DNA of 64,000 bases from Chamaea fasciata (lineage: Eukaryota > Chordata > Aves > Passeriformes > Sylviidae), in contig JARCOQ010000002.1 in assembly GCA_029207755.1 (NCBI GenBank), positions 82,958,317 through 83,022,316 on the forward strand, given 5' to 3'. Under the pieces are notes generated by a model. It saw nothing but the letters and a program-made list of their open reading frames with translations, was not told where the DNA came from and ran no database searches. The position numbers and the translations under genes were made by a program. Below are positions 33,841 to 47,200 of the stretch, one piece after another. Each line of letters starts with the position of its first letter. The stretch's first letter is position 1.

Positions 33841-33983
33841 GGTGTGTTTGCCAGGACAGGTACCGAGCAGCCGAGGGTGTCCCGAGGAGGAGTGGTTGGT
33901 CCTGCTATTCACCAGAGCTCCGGAGAAAGAACACGCAAGACGCTACGGGAAGGAGAAGAGGTGCAAATGTATTTTTAGGGTAG
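33371..33983 (-). promoter_or_regulatory. CHST7 5'UTR and promoter region
   Basis: This GC-rich DNA lies directly upstream of the CHST7 start. It contains GC-box sequences (GGGGCGGGC at 33782-33790), a CTCCCT-repeat pyrimidine stretch near 33750, and an 18-bp unit repeated in tandem near 33678-33712 (CTCCCGGTGCCGCTG). No TATA box is evident, as expected for a CpG-island promoter. The transcription start is not resolvable by eye. GC content falls to background beyond about 33960. Confidence 0.7.
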
Positions 33984-36900
33984 ACGACAGCTATTAAAAT
34001 CTGCAGTGAGTTTCAGAAATGCTGCAGTTCGGCGCTGTAGAGAGCTGCGCGGTTTCTCAGCCACACTTTTGTCTACGTGTGTGTGCTGACGGGATGCGGA
34101 CATCTCGATCATGAGTCACTGCTCCAGTTTTTGCACCTTTAAGTTCCACTGCTGTCTGAGCGGGTCACCCTTTGCAGCTGGAAGGGAGAAATGAGCACCC
34201 ACAGAGGGACATTCAACCTATTGTGGATGTCTTCCTAAAAGCCCTCTTTATTAACTACAGTAGGAGCATAAAGTTACCAGTTCAAATGTAGACGTCTAGT
34301 TTTTTAGGCATCTAAGATTAGTTGAAATCTCCTGGGTGATGGGAAGTCAACAAGATGTTGACTTGAGGTGTTTAAATTAAGATGTATATTCTCAGAATCT
34401 CCAGCCCCTGCCTGACCTTGGAGGATGCTCATGTAAGGAGATGGACCATGATCCCATGTTCCTGGTTAAGGCATCCAGCTGTCAGGAAAGTGAGGTCCCT
34501 GTCCTGCTGATGGTATAATGGGAGCTGCTGACGGTTCTGACCTCTAGGCAATAGGTGGCATCCTCTGTAAAACACTACTAATATTTAAGTATGGTGTGCA
34601 GGGTGAAATTCAGAGAGGATAACACAGTTCTTCCCCTCGGTGTAGATGCTTTGACTCCCAGAAGAGTCTTTGTGGTGTATAAGCACCTGTGGTTAGACAC
34701 ATGACATGGCCCTTGTCAATGACACCACATGCAACAGAGATCAGAAACAACCCCTCAGTTTCATGGGTTCTAAAAATGCTCCATTTGTAGTACAGATATA
34801 TAGATATACAGTCTGAAGATGCTGGATATAGTATGAATGTCTAGTTATTAAGTAATAATCTACTTTTGAATTTATCAGGCAAAGCACAAGGACCAGAAAT
34901 CAATGCAAGGGAGAAAAAGTGTGCTTCTCTTCTGTCCAGGTGGTGAGCCAGAGTAGTCTGCCTGCTAATGCTTTACTTGCCCCATGTTAATAAGTGTTAA
35001 AGACTGGGCTTCCTGCCCTTTATAGCGTGCTGAGTGAGTAGATGGTGCCAAACAAGATTTGTGAGCTCCTTAGCAGAAGAATGTCAAAATTATAGCATTG
35101 GAAAGGAAATTCTGCCTCAACATACATTTCACTGTTTATATCTTTAACACCAAGATACACCAGTATCTTACACTTTACAGTGTGGGTTTCACCTCTGACT
35201 CAATTACTAGGATTTCATCCAGACTCTCAAACAACTAAAGGAGGACGAAAGAATAAAAACACGTTTGCCAAAATTAGGTTACGGTCTTGCCAAATAAAAC
35301 CCTTCCCCATCCAAAACCCATGCATACTTAGTATTTTGAGAGTCTCCAGAGTAGCTGACTTGTGTGGCATCATGCAAAATAGTAATTTGGATAGATTTAC
35401 CAAGATGGGATCCTGAGAAGTGCCAATGAGGATGGGTAACTCTGAGATGCCAGGATTTCCCCTTTGTGAGACAACATACTGGGTTGGCAGTAGCATCAGC
35501 ACCACTGATGGCCAATGAGCCATGCTGCCAGACATGTTACTTTAAACTAATTCTGTATGGGTTTCTATGACAAATACTTAGGCCTAAGAACTAAAATCAA
35601 GGTCTTAAACCTGCCTAACTGAAGTAAAACTGTCTTGCAAAGAATCAAACGTCTCACAGAGTAGGACAACCCATCAGAAAAATGTGAAACCATAGAAATA
35701 AAACTATGTATGTCTTATGCTGATTTTTTTTTTTTTTGAGACAGTGGAGTTACAAACTTCTGTGGCAACTGATCTAGAAAAAACAAAATATACAAATAAC
35801 TTTACCACAAGCTACATCTATTAGTAAAGATAAAACCATAGTTGTTAAAAAATTACCAGGTCAAAAAAGAATGAGAGTAAGTGTTTTGTTCTGCACCTTC
35901 ACAACAGTTCCTCTGCTGCAAGAGGATTAGGCTGTAAGTGTTTACTTCAGTTGTTTTGGGTTAGAGCTTTTTTCAGCATAGGGAAGTTCCAGCAAAGCCA
36001 GTATTTCTTTTGCCACCCAGCAGGTGCCTGAGCTAGGCTTGTAATCCTTGAGCTCCAGCCTTCCTGAAGAAAGTGCCTACTTCACAAGAAGTACCTAATT
36101 TGAGCACTGCGGTGTGGACTGCTGGTCTGAATAGAGTGGGAAGAGATCAGCTTTCTCTTTTCTCCATTTTCAGTTCCGTACTGTGTTCTCTCTTCAGCAC
36201 AGATAAGAGAGATGATTTTCCCTATTTAGGCTTTTTCTGTAAACCACAAAGACACCATTTACATATACAAATGATCTGCATCTCCTTCTAAGATCAGAAC
36301 AGTTCTGTACCCAAGGGAGACACCCGGCTTCTTCTTCACTGATCTGTGAAGTAGTCTGCCCATTTGGCATCTAGCTCCTGCCATTTTTTGGTGATAATTC
36401 TGTGCTTAATAGTATTTTGTAAAGAGGGGGAGAAAGAATATAGGCATAACATGTTCTGCATACTTTAGTATTGCAGTATTTCCTTTCTAGTTTCCAAGCT
36501 TGTCACTGTAAGTACTGGCTGTTTTTAATATAACATAACATTGGCTTCCTGTGTATTATCTCTCTAACTTAATTTTTGTTCTTCTGTCTCCCACAGTGCT
36601 TCTACTGTCAAGAGAGACAGTAAATGCCGGAATGCAGCATTTCAGCCTCAATAATTTTTATCTTCTCAGCAGAGGCTTCAAAATAGGAATAGTTGCCTCT
36701 ATATCTCACAATCTTTCAGCTCTCCCATGCTCTTGTCATTTTCACAGAGTACTTTGTGAGTAAAAATAGCTTGATTTGCTGATAAAATTAAACATGCTTT
36801 GCACACGGAGCACCGCCCTCAAACATCCTGACTGTTAATGAGCTCTTTGCTTGCACATGTTGTCACTCACAGGCTTCAGCCAAGAGGAAGTCCGTGGTTA

Positions 36901-37519
36901 GTAGCAGCTTAAAAACCTTCAAAAAGCCAACAAGCTAGGACAAATGTCCTTGTTTTTGAAGTTACTTTGTCATCAGATGTTCCAACATGTGCAATACCAC
37001 ATGTTTCGCATACGGAACCAGACTTAGTACCTCACATTTTAGAAAGGACATGTTGAGAATAGTGGGAAGGAGAAGCTGGTCCAGGCAAGATGGTTGGTGC
37101 AGAAGGGACTTTTTGCAGTGTGGTTTTCCACAAAAGTGGAACAGAGATTGAGGACCTGCAAAAGGTCAAAAATGTCACAGAAATTCTGAGAGACTCAATG
37201 GAAATTTAGAGGATCTGAAGAAAGTGGAAAGTAAGACAAAAGCAGAGTAGACTTCTAATTTGGGGCTGATAAGCAGTTGGGTGGAAGCGGCTTCAGATGC
37301 AAAGCCACATTCAGAAGGTAGAAATTCAGCTTTTTGCAGGTACACCTGATGTCACTCTTGAGCATCTGGAAGGAAGACAAGGGAATGATGCAGGAAAACT
37401 GTAGCATTCTTAACTACCTCGGTCTTGTGTTCTCCTGATCATTACACTGGCACAAGTCCAGACCTCTGAGTTTCTCTGTGGGCTGATTTGAGAGAAGCCA
37501 GGTGTACAGTTACTGGTCA
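33984..37519. other. Intergenic, nothing recognised
   Basis: This is AT-rich DNA upstream of CHST7. I see no gene, CR1 copy or LTR in it. The region at about 37040-37500 just before the CR1 element is purine-rich but matches nothing I know. Confidence 0.7.
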
Positions 37520-38708
37520 CAGCCAGCATGCCTTCATGAGAGGAAAGTCCTGCTTATCAAACCTGATTTCCTTTTATGACAAAGTAACCCACCCAGGTGA
37601 TCAAGGGCTTGGATTTCAGTAAAGCTTTTGATACTGTTTTTCACAGTATCCTTCTAGACAAAATGTCCAGCACACAGCTGGATAATCACATGTGTAAGCA
37701 ACTGGCTCACAGGTCAGGCATAAAGGATTACAGTGAATACAGACATCAGACTGGTGACCTGTCACTAGTGGGGCTCCATAGGGCTCTATAATAGGTCTTG
37801 TGCTCTTACACATCTTCATAAAGGGCTTGGATGCAGGACTGGAAGGGATACTAAGCAGGTCTGCCAACAATTCAAAACTGGAAGGAGCTGTTGCCTCCCT
37901 CAAAGGCAAGGAGGCCCTGCAGAGAGACTTCAACAAATCAGAGGGCTGGGCAATCACCAACAGTATGAAGTTCAACAAAGGAAAGAGCCGGATTCTGCAC
38001 TTGGGCAGAATGCATGGACAGACTGGGAAATGAGATCGGGAAAGCAGCACCATGGAAAGGAACATAGGGATTCTGATCAAGTTGAACATGAGTCACCAGT
38101 GTGCCCTGGCAGCCAGGATGGCCAACTCTGTCCTGGGGGGCATCAGGCACAGCATCACCAACCGGGAAAGGGAGGGGATTGTCCCGCTGTGCTCTGCACT
38201 GGGGCAACCTCACCTTGAATATTGTGTGCAGTTTTGGGTGCTGCAATATAACGAAGGAAACCCCCAAACTATTAGAGAGTGTCCAAAGGAGAGCAACAAA
38301 GATGGTGAAGGGCCTTGAGGAGGTGCTCTTTGAGGAGTGTCTGAGGGCATTTATTCTGTTCAGACCCCCTCATGAGGAAGTTGTAGACTGCAATGATGAG
38401 AAGAGGAGGGGCAGGGACAGATCTCTTCTCTGTGGTGAACAGTCACAGGACCTGAAGGAATGGCCTGAAGCTGTGCCAGGGGAGGTTTAATTTAGATATT
38501 AGAAAAAAGGTTCTTCACCCAGAGGGTGGCTGGGCACTGGAACAGGCTCCCCAGGGAAGCGGTCACAGCACCAAATCTAACAGTTTAGGAAGCATTTGGA
38601 CTACACTCAGGCACATGATGGGACTCTTGGGGATGGTTTTGTGCAGGGCCAAGAGTTGGACTTCAATGATCCTTGAGGGTTCCTTCCAACACAGCATATT
38701 CTGTGACT
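37520..38708 (+). mobile_element. CR1 retrotransposon, long 3' portion with degraded reverse transcriptase
   Basis: This is the longest CR1 copy here. It starts within the reverse-transcriptase region (frames reading SQHAFMRGKSCLSNLISFYD and LDFSKAFDTV, the latter a core RT motif) and runs to a 3' end ATATTCTGTGACTGT. The reading frame is broken by shifts and deletions, for example just before LDFSKAFDTV, and by stops, so the copy is dead. Later fragments read ERVQRR-like and CVQFW-like pieces typical of the family. It contains an unusual inverted segment at 38365-38396 described in the findings. Many short open frames in this interval are remnants of this element and not genes. Confidence 0.93.
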
Positions 38709-39248
38709 GTACAGCTTCAGGTTTTGGTTAATACAACCACATAGCCACCATGCAACTCATACCACCCAGTGGCTCTGCAAAAGAGCAGGGGCAGCAGAAA
38801 GGCACCAGACTCCTCTGTACCCCTCAGGCTGAGGGAAGCTGTCAGTTGAGTTTTGGGGCCAACAGCATGTGTGGTGTTGGAAAGGAGGGGATGCATTGCT
38901 CCCTTCTCTCCCAGATTTCTCCAGTTATTCCTAAAAACGGTTAAAAGTTGTAAAGTTAGGCCTGCTGCTGCTCTCTGCTTCCTGACATAAGGGCTGGCTA
39001 CAGAGGGTGAGATGAGGTGTTCAGATTAAGCCAAATTCAGCACTGCAGCCTGTGTTTGGGCTAAGAGATGCTTGATAGCCCAGTACAGCATCGCTGGACC
39101 AGCTGCAGCAGCCTGCTGGGTACCTAGCTAGGGGAGCTCTTCTATGCCCAAGAGAAACAGAGACTTTTATTTCTGCTTTTGACTTATTTAAAAATAAGGA
39201 TATAACTAATACACTACACTGTAATTGTCAGAGTAGAGATTGTCTGTG

Positions 39249-39271
39249 TCTCACATTCCAAGAATGTGAGA
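39249..39271. repeat. Short perfect inverted repeat
   Basis: Arms of 10 bases (TCTCACATTC and GAATGTGAGA) are separated by CAA. The sequence can form a tight hairpin on either strand. No longer repeat flanks it. Confidence 0.9.
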
Positions 39272-41208
39272 TCTGAATATTGAAATGGCAAAAAACAAAA
39301 TTAAAGGAAGCAGGAAAGTTTGAGGTTTTTAAACTTAAAACATGGTTATGCTGCCAGTGGTCTTGTGAGCTCCTCTAACTTCCTCTAAGAAAGGAAGCTA
39401 ATGCCATCACTGAAGATGATAGAAAATGCAACTAGGAAATATAATAAGAAAATGCAGGAGGTAGAAGGCAGAGCAAAGCAAGCTTATATATTTGTTGAGG
39501 TTCAAAAGGAAACTCAGAAGGAAGTCTGTTAGTATTTATAACAGTGTAAATTCAGATAAATCAGCAGCAATGAAAGAAAAAAGCATCTATTCTGTAATGC
39601 AACTCAATGCTAATGTAATTTGAGTTCTCCTAAATTCTGCCAAGGATGACTCTAATCTGAAAGCTTTAAACCTCTTTCCTGTAGAGTGGGCTCTGTTGTC
39701 CCATTAGCAAAAGGGCAGTTCTCTCACAGCCCAGAAACACCAATAGCCAGCACCTCCATCACAATGCCTGGCAATTAAAATTAGCCGCCACAGTAAAATT
39801 ATTCCCATGGTAATGTGTTTGGGGTCTCACAGCTTTGAGTACAAGAACTGCCTCTAAACTAAAGTGTGTGGGAAATAATAGTTTTTAATGGCAGAAACTA
39901 TGAATCTTTTTCTGCTTTCTCTCATTGTCACAGGCTTACTATTACTGAATTAGAGATGCTGATTACCAGCAAGCTTTCGCAACTCAACAAGTTAAGCCAT
40001 TGTGTTGGCATAATTAGGGAACTAATTCTTTCACAGTTCACTCAAGCGAAGAAATGAACTAGAAAATTTAAGACCTATTTTTAATGGGGGATTTTTTTTT
40101 CCCTCCCAAAGTAGCCCCTCTGACAGCTATTGTTACAAAATACTTGCAATTCTCCTGTACTTTCCTAAGGCAACACTTTCATGCACAGAATATAGTTTTT
40201 GGACTAAGCATCTATGTGCCTTTTTATTCACTTCAGTCATATGTGCAAATCTGTACTGGCAAATGCAAATGAAAATGCTGAGTGCTCAATCACTGCACCT
40301 ACTTTATAAATATGTCCCATCAAATTTTCTAAAGATAATTTTGCAAATTCAGAATTTTTGAATAATTTCTGCAAATTATTCCAATGAGATATGCCTGCAT
40401 GGAAGAAAGACAAATTCCAGAATGTATAATTCACTTGAAAATTAATCTTGTATATGCTTGTGCCAGATCATTTAACTTTCATGAGGAAAATGTTAGCAGG
40501 CAAAAAGATACTGATTCTGGGAAATTCCTGGGTTCCTGGAACCTCTGGGAACCAGTTTAACTCCCTGCCTGTCATTTCTAGTTATTAATGAGGAAATCTT
40601 CTCTGGGCTTGTTCTGCTGTTAATTGGGGGTTTCCGACTGGAATGGTAGTCAGCAGTCCACAATTCCTTTTTTCAGCTGTCTACCGAGTGCAGCAGGTTT
40701 GAAAATTGGTGTTAGTCTCTTGCTTTGGGCCTTCACTACAAGCTTTGCAAAATTTGTCCAAAGCAATCATAGCACAACTACGCACCTGCAGCACACCATT
40801 TATTTTGTGAGGCAACCCTATGTCTGTATTCTTTAAACATGGGATGGAAACCATTTTGGTTTTACTGTAAACAAAGACCTTTCTTTCTTTCTGTAAAGAG
40901 ACTGCTAAAGTTTTCTCTGGGCAGTTTTTGGTATGCAAATGTTAATTGTCAGGCTTTGTTACTTTAGCTACATAGACAATTTAACGCAGTTTCATGTTTT
41001 ATATGAGTGTGAAAATTACCTCACAAAATTTACTAAAGCTTTAGCACAGAAATCATCTTGTCTTCAGTAGCTTCACTCTCATTATACCCATTAGAAAAAT
41101 GAAGAGAAAGCACACAAGCCTAGCTCATGAAACAAGCTGGTGAACAGGAAAAAAAACACTGAGTAAAAGGTCATTACAGGATATAGAGCCTGATTTTCTA
41201 AGGAGAGA

Positions 41209-41237
41209 TAACTGTTGTTCTAGCTGAACAACAGTTA
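41209..41237. repeat. Short perfect inverted repeat
   Basis: Arms of 12 bases (TAACTGTTGTTC and GAACAACAGTTA) are separated by TAGCT. This is a perfect stem with a 5-base loop. It is too short to be a microRNA precursor, and the flanks do not extend the pairing. Confidence 0.9.
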
Positions 41238-44200
41238 AAAAAGTTACATGCAATTGCTGAGATGCTGCAAAAATATATTTCAACCATGCAGCTCAAAGAG
41301 AAAATACATCCTGAAAACTTCAGGCTGATCTCAGCACAGTTTCTGCAATACTCCTCAGCTTCTCTTTGAAGAATTGGGCTGACTATGGAAATGTTCTGGG
41401 AAAACCTGATCCTCTGTCCAGGCAGATTTCACACATTATTTATTAGCTGCTGGACTTTGTTGTATGCAGAAGAGCATGTAGGCATTGCTGGTGTTCAAAT
41501 CAGGCTGCTCCAGCTTGCTGGCCATGAGGAGTGGCTGAGGCTGGAGCATGTATTTGAACTCCCTCTACCTCTGCTCTGTTTATGGGAGAATTTATTCTTG
41601 TTTCTTTTTGCTGTATTTCTTGTCAGTCGTAGTTGATTTTTCCTTTGTCCTTCCTTCACTGTCTTCAGTCCTCTTACCTATGGGCTTTTTTTATGGTTAT
41701 ACTCTGCTGGATGGTCCTGTCACTCAGCCTCCAAGGAAAAGCATTGATCCATTTGAAGCTGAAGCAGCTGCCCAGGCAGGAGCTACAGAGGATTGTTCAC
41801 GTTTGTTTTGCTGTCATGGTGAAATGCCCCTACTTTACATCTTGTTTCGAGGAATAGTCATACTTTGTGGTTTTACTGGGTGGAGATTTTTATTTATGAT
41901 TTCTCCTCCAACCTACCACTGGGAAATACCCCCTGAAAACATTGCAAGACTACTGGCAAAGCAGGAAGGAAGTTTTACTAAATTTTCTAATATTTTAAGT
42001 ATTTCAAATTGTCGTCACAGCTGCCTCCATTTGAGTTCTGAGGAAGGTAAGTTACCTCAACCAAGGTAACTCTTACGGGGACCTTACCTGACTGATGGGT
42101 CCAGGCTGGGCTGAAATGGGATCCTTGACCATGGGAGGGTGGGGGACCCCTATGGGATTTGGCAGGGACAGTGGGTGCCCTCAGGGGCTCAGCATTTTGT
42201 AACTGACAATTCTGTGCACCTTTGGCTTTCATTTCTGCTGAGAGTCACTTTGCTGACACCCACCTATATCTGAGCTGAGCTGCTGCTGAAAGGGACCAGG
42301 CTTGCCCACTTGTACTCACTCAGAGTTGCTAAAAAACTACTAGTGTGTTATTGTTTGTATATCCCCTTGAAAACACAAACATGGCAAGGGTCTGTCTTCT
42401 CTGAGCCTCCTTAATGCACACACAGCTATTTTGCAAAGGGGGTGGGATGTCCTCTTGAGTACGGGGATTGAGTCAAATAATTTCACCATGAAGAGTCATG
42501 CCTTCTTCCAAACTTAGCCAAAGTAGGGAGCTAAACAGTTGCTTTACACTTTAGTTATTTGGGGGTTTTATCTACTTGGTCTTGGTGATGAGCTTCCAAA
42601 CAGGTTTCACCCAATTTCATGGTCTATAGAATGACTTGAAATAGAGACATTTCTTAGTAGTGGTATGACCTTGTCTCTTGAGTAACTCAGCCATAGCAGA
42701 CTTTCATCTGCAGAACACTGAGGACCTTCCTTGAGGCTCTGGTTTAAGTCATATCCTGAGGGACACCTCCTAAAAACACAGACTTGGTCAGGAGTACATG
42801 GCTGTCATCCAGCTCTCCTGGACCCTGACATTGTGACTTACTGATAGTTACTGAGGATATGAGTCAATTTAGCCATGCCTGGTACTTTGAAAAACTCTTT
42901 AAAGTCAGTTCCTTTATTCTTGATCCATTTTGTTTCTTGCTCTTATAGACCTGGGGTTTGTTTTTTCTTTTCAGTATGAACTGCCTTTATTCAAGAGTAT
43001 CTTAGGCTTTGATGTATTGCTCCTTACAGTACCAACAAAAGGGTTTTGCAGGGAAATCTAAATCACCACTTTTCACAGTAGGTTGACTTTACTGACCTGA
43101 AGGGTTCAGATGAAGCTTAGGGATTTCTCAGTGCCATCCCTCTTCCTCTGGGGAATGCTGACAGTTGTTCTGCAAGGAAGTCAAATAGATCAGTTTGCTT
43201 AAATGTTTTGTCTAGGATCTACGATGTTCTGTGTCTATTTACTTCGTTAACTTACCTTTATCCTGTGGGAGTCCTAAAAAATTGAGTTTCTCTTTAAAAG
43301 GCTCCTGCAAAAACAATTAAAGTAATTTAAATTATCTCTGTTTGTGTTAAGAGACCTGTTTTTCCTTCCCTACATGGCCCAAATAAGAGCTTCCTGTGAT
43401 CTGAGTTCCAGCCAGGCATGTTGTAGGATGGAGTTTTACTGCCTCAGCCACAATTCCTTCTGTCCAACAACATGTAAAAAGCATTTAATGTCTTTTCTGA
43501 TTTAATTAGTGATGCCTCCAAATGTCTCCTGATGAAAGTAAAACTGATGTCAACACCAAAGTTGTGGCCTTGCTGAATGCTGTCTCAATTTCTGCTGCCA
43601 TTGAATGGGAAGACTGTCAAGAAATTTAAAATAACTTAATGTGTTTAGTAATTATAGTGACAAATTCTCAAATGATGGATATGTGTCAGTCATCAGTACC
43701 CTCAGCAGTCAGTAGGTATCTTCTCAGCTGCAAAAATACATAGGTTTTCACTGTAATCCAAAACACCTTGAACAGTATTTATAGGAAATGAAAAGAAGAA
43801 AAGGATTGTAAAATTACAAATATGTTTATCTATTTCCATTTGGAAAAGAAAAAAAAACCAGTCCAAATGAAAGTGCACATGGCTAATATTGCAATCCTAG
43901 TTAATTTCCAAACAAACTGAACTGGTGTCTTTCTATTATCATTTTAAGATGCATATTTTTTAAGTTCAGGAATCAAAAAGAATTCATTTTCTCTGTGTCT
44001 CTTTGAACAATATAAGTTTTATAACAAACTGAACCACATTACTTAGAACCAGAAAGTGTATTCCCTGTCTGCACCTTGCAGTTCTCCTGCTTGTATTAAC
44101 TCTGTCTGCTCTTTTCCCTTTCTGTGTCAGCCTGCATCAGTCCAGAAGGAACATCTTTGGAAGGATGTGCTTCTGGATCCAAAGTCTGGATGTAGCTGCA

Positions 44201-47200
44201 AGAGTCATAAGCTTAATAACAGGAAATGGCAGAAGTTTCATTTTGATAGAGTGGTATACTCATCTGTGTTACCTATTGACAGAAATGCAATTTTTTATGT
44301 ATTTCTGATGTAAAAAGATGTATTTCATGGTTGAAATGCAATAAAATTAAATCAGTTACAGATCTCCCTTTAGCTTTTGTTATGCAGATGGGATTCTTCC
44401 TGTTGGTCTCACATTATTCTCACAGAGCCTTTATAATATGAACATGAGAAAAATAGTTTCTGTAGGTCTTGTAACAAACCTTAATTAAACAAGAGCAGGC
44501 AACAGTCTCAATTCTCTATGGTATTTTAGAGGCAAAGAGTTGTTCACAGATTCTCTTGATGAAAATATTTAGGATCTTGTTAAATCTGGGGAAAATTTTC
44601 ACACCTACACTCTCCTGCCTTACTGACAGCTTCTTTTCCCTCCCCCAGTCATACAGCATTCAACTCTAAAAATCACTCAGTGCAGCTGGGGACCTCCCTG
44701 CACCTCTGGCTGGAGTGCTGCTGATACACTCTAAGCTTCTGCAGTCTTGGAACTTCTGGTGGCCAACACTGTTGCCATTCCAGCCATCCTGGACAAATGT
44801 AACATGGTTAGTTGGACATACTCAGACCAATTGCAGGAGCCCAGCTGATCAGCATATTCACAGCAAATTTGACATGTTTGAAAGAAGCTGAGACTTTGGG
44901 ACTGATCTTTTTGGCTATGTCTTTTTGGCTGTTGATGTTGGCTGGCCTGTGTAATAGACATGGGCCTCTTAGACCTGGCATGTGCAAAGCTGTCAGTGCC
45001 CTTGTTGCAACGAAAAAAAGAACATGGCTATGGATGTCCCTTTGGCAATGATAATAAATGACTGAAAATGAAATGTGGGAAAAGCTGGGCTCACTGACTC
45101 TTTCCCCAGTGCCTGAGATTCTGGAAGGGCAGAGTCTGGCACTGCAGGCAATGAGCTCATCACATAAAATGATGTTTTCTCGCTGCTTCAAGGTGAACTA
45201 CAGAGCATCTGGGAGGCTTAGATGTTGACATTGGGATGTTTTCCCACGATTTTCCATTTTGAGGAGTCTGGAAAGTCAGTCTCTCCTCAAATATCAGATG
45301 TCTCAGACTCACTCTATTATTTTTTAGGGGTTTTGCACAATCCAAACTGCCAGATTTACAGATCGATCAGGTAACAGAATTGTGGCAACTTGAATTTGAA
45401 GCAGAGCACTAAAAATGCAGTCATTTTTATGCAAGCAACTGAAAAAGCACTCAGAATTTTCAACATTTTGACTGCTGTTCTGATTTATTTCTTCAAAAAA
45501 GCAGCATGACACACAAACAAGTTCTTAATTTTTCAGCACAGCCTTATCACACTGAATGGTTTTAAAACCACATTGCCTTTGCTTTAGAAGTCACTACAGA
45601 AATTACTGTTAGGAAAAAAAAACTTCTAACACCACAAAGCTTGCTGCTCAAACATCAATTCATTGAAAACTTACAACAAAGAGCTAATGATTTATTTAAT
45701 CAACTCTTCCTTTCTTTAGATGTCCTTAAAATCAGAGGACTACACATGCTCAGAGTAGCATAGCACACTGGGGTAACCTTCCTGTTCAAAATTGGGTCAT
45801 TTATCACCTGACTCATTTCTGAAATCTGGATAGAGGAAAACTACACGAAACCTTACCAAAAGGAAACAAAATCACAGGTAAACCTATTCCTAGGATAGCT
45901 TTTCTCTTGACATGAGCCTGTGCCTCAGCAGCTGCAGGTGACATACCACCATCCTGCAGTGGTATTCACTAGCCCACAGCTTTTTACAGCTGGTGCAGGC
46001 TGATTGTCATTGGGATTTTGTACCTGAGGGAAGTCTGACTTGGCCATGTAGCTTATAAGTCCACATAGGGGTTTAAGGGTGTTATGTTTAAGAGAATTAT
46101 GAAATTAAAATCCCACTGCTCAATTTGAAAAATCCCCTGTGCCAGCAGGTTTCTAATTTGTCCAGGCACTTCGGTAGAAAACATCTGCTGGAAGTAGCTG
46201 GCATGGTTGAAGGAGGGTATCAGAGAAGACTGCAAAATGCCACCCGCTACAGCACGGTAGTCTTTTTCATATTTAAAAATACATGAATATGCCAGTGCCT
46301 CTCATTGCTATTCTGATATGTCCCTATATTTAAGTGAGTTTCAGCTATGAAATGCAAATGATGACAACGATTTTCTGGTTATTTAAGTGCCAGAGGCTTT
46401 GCAGTGGTATTTCTGGCCCTGGTGCCTGTAGTATTTCTAATATTCTATCATTCTGTTATTTCTAATTGAGACCTGAGCGTGGTCACAATGTGTGCCTGAT
46501 TCTCTTGTCCTCAGTGCTATGCACAGCATTTGTAATATTGCAGATGGTCTCATCCTGCACAAGGCTGAGCCCTCCCACCTCTCTGTTTCTGCTGAAAGTG
46601 AAACATGGTCCTGCCATGCCATAAGAATTTAAATTATATTCTGTTGTATTGAGCTTTATATCAATCTACTTTAGTTACTTTTATTTTAAGTGCAGTGGTG
46701 TAGTCATACAGCTATGCAACCTTATGAAAAAAATAAAAGTAGGCCCCATTTAAGAGAATAAAAGCTTGGAATGCTGGCTTTGTTAATTAATTGAAGCTCA
46801 TTGTGAGGAATACTTAGGATTTAAATGTCCTAATATAAAGTGCTAATTTAAAGGATGGTAAGTGACATCCACATAGCAGATAGTGTGTTGTTACAGATAA
46901 GGCATGAAGGTAGGTTTTGGGCTATATGGATGCCATTGCCTTTTCTTTTATACTGAATTACTGCATGGCTCGGGATCAATTTGAGCCTCTCAGCATTCTT
47001 GACTGGGAATATTACTGCAATGAGTGAAATACAGACAAATACATAGCTCTTCGCAAGAATTGAAAACACTATTATCATTAAAAGGACACAACACAAATAT
47101 CCAGGTTTCAGGGTAAATTGGAAATTCAGTGCTCCTTTAGCCACACCATCTGCTCAGGCCTACAGGCAGAGCAGACTGGTGTAGTATCTAGAGATAAAAC

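Noticed and set aside
33192..33978. Open frames of 140-250 codons on both strands upstream of CHST7
   Set aside because: All lie in the CpG island, are Arg/Ala/Pro repeats, and have no family match. They reflect base composition in the 5'UTR and promoter.
37597..38490. Reverse-transcriptase-like frames that might be a host gene
   Set aside because: The LDFSKAFDTV motif and the 3' terminus identify a truncated, frameshifted CR1 copy.
41548..42069. A 173-codon + strand frame with a hydrophobic start
   Set aside because: It has no motif I recognise, no splice context and no paralogue in the window. A chance frame in AT-rich DNA is more likely.
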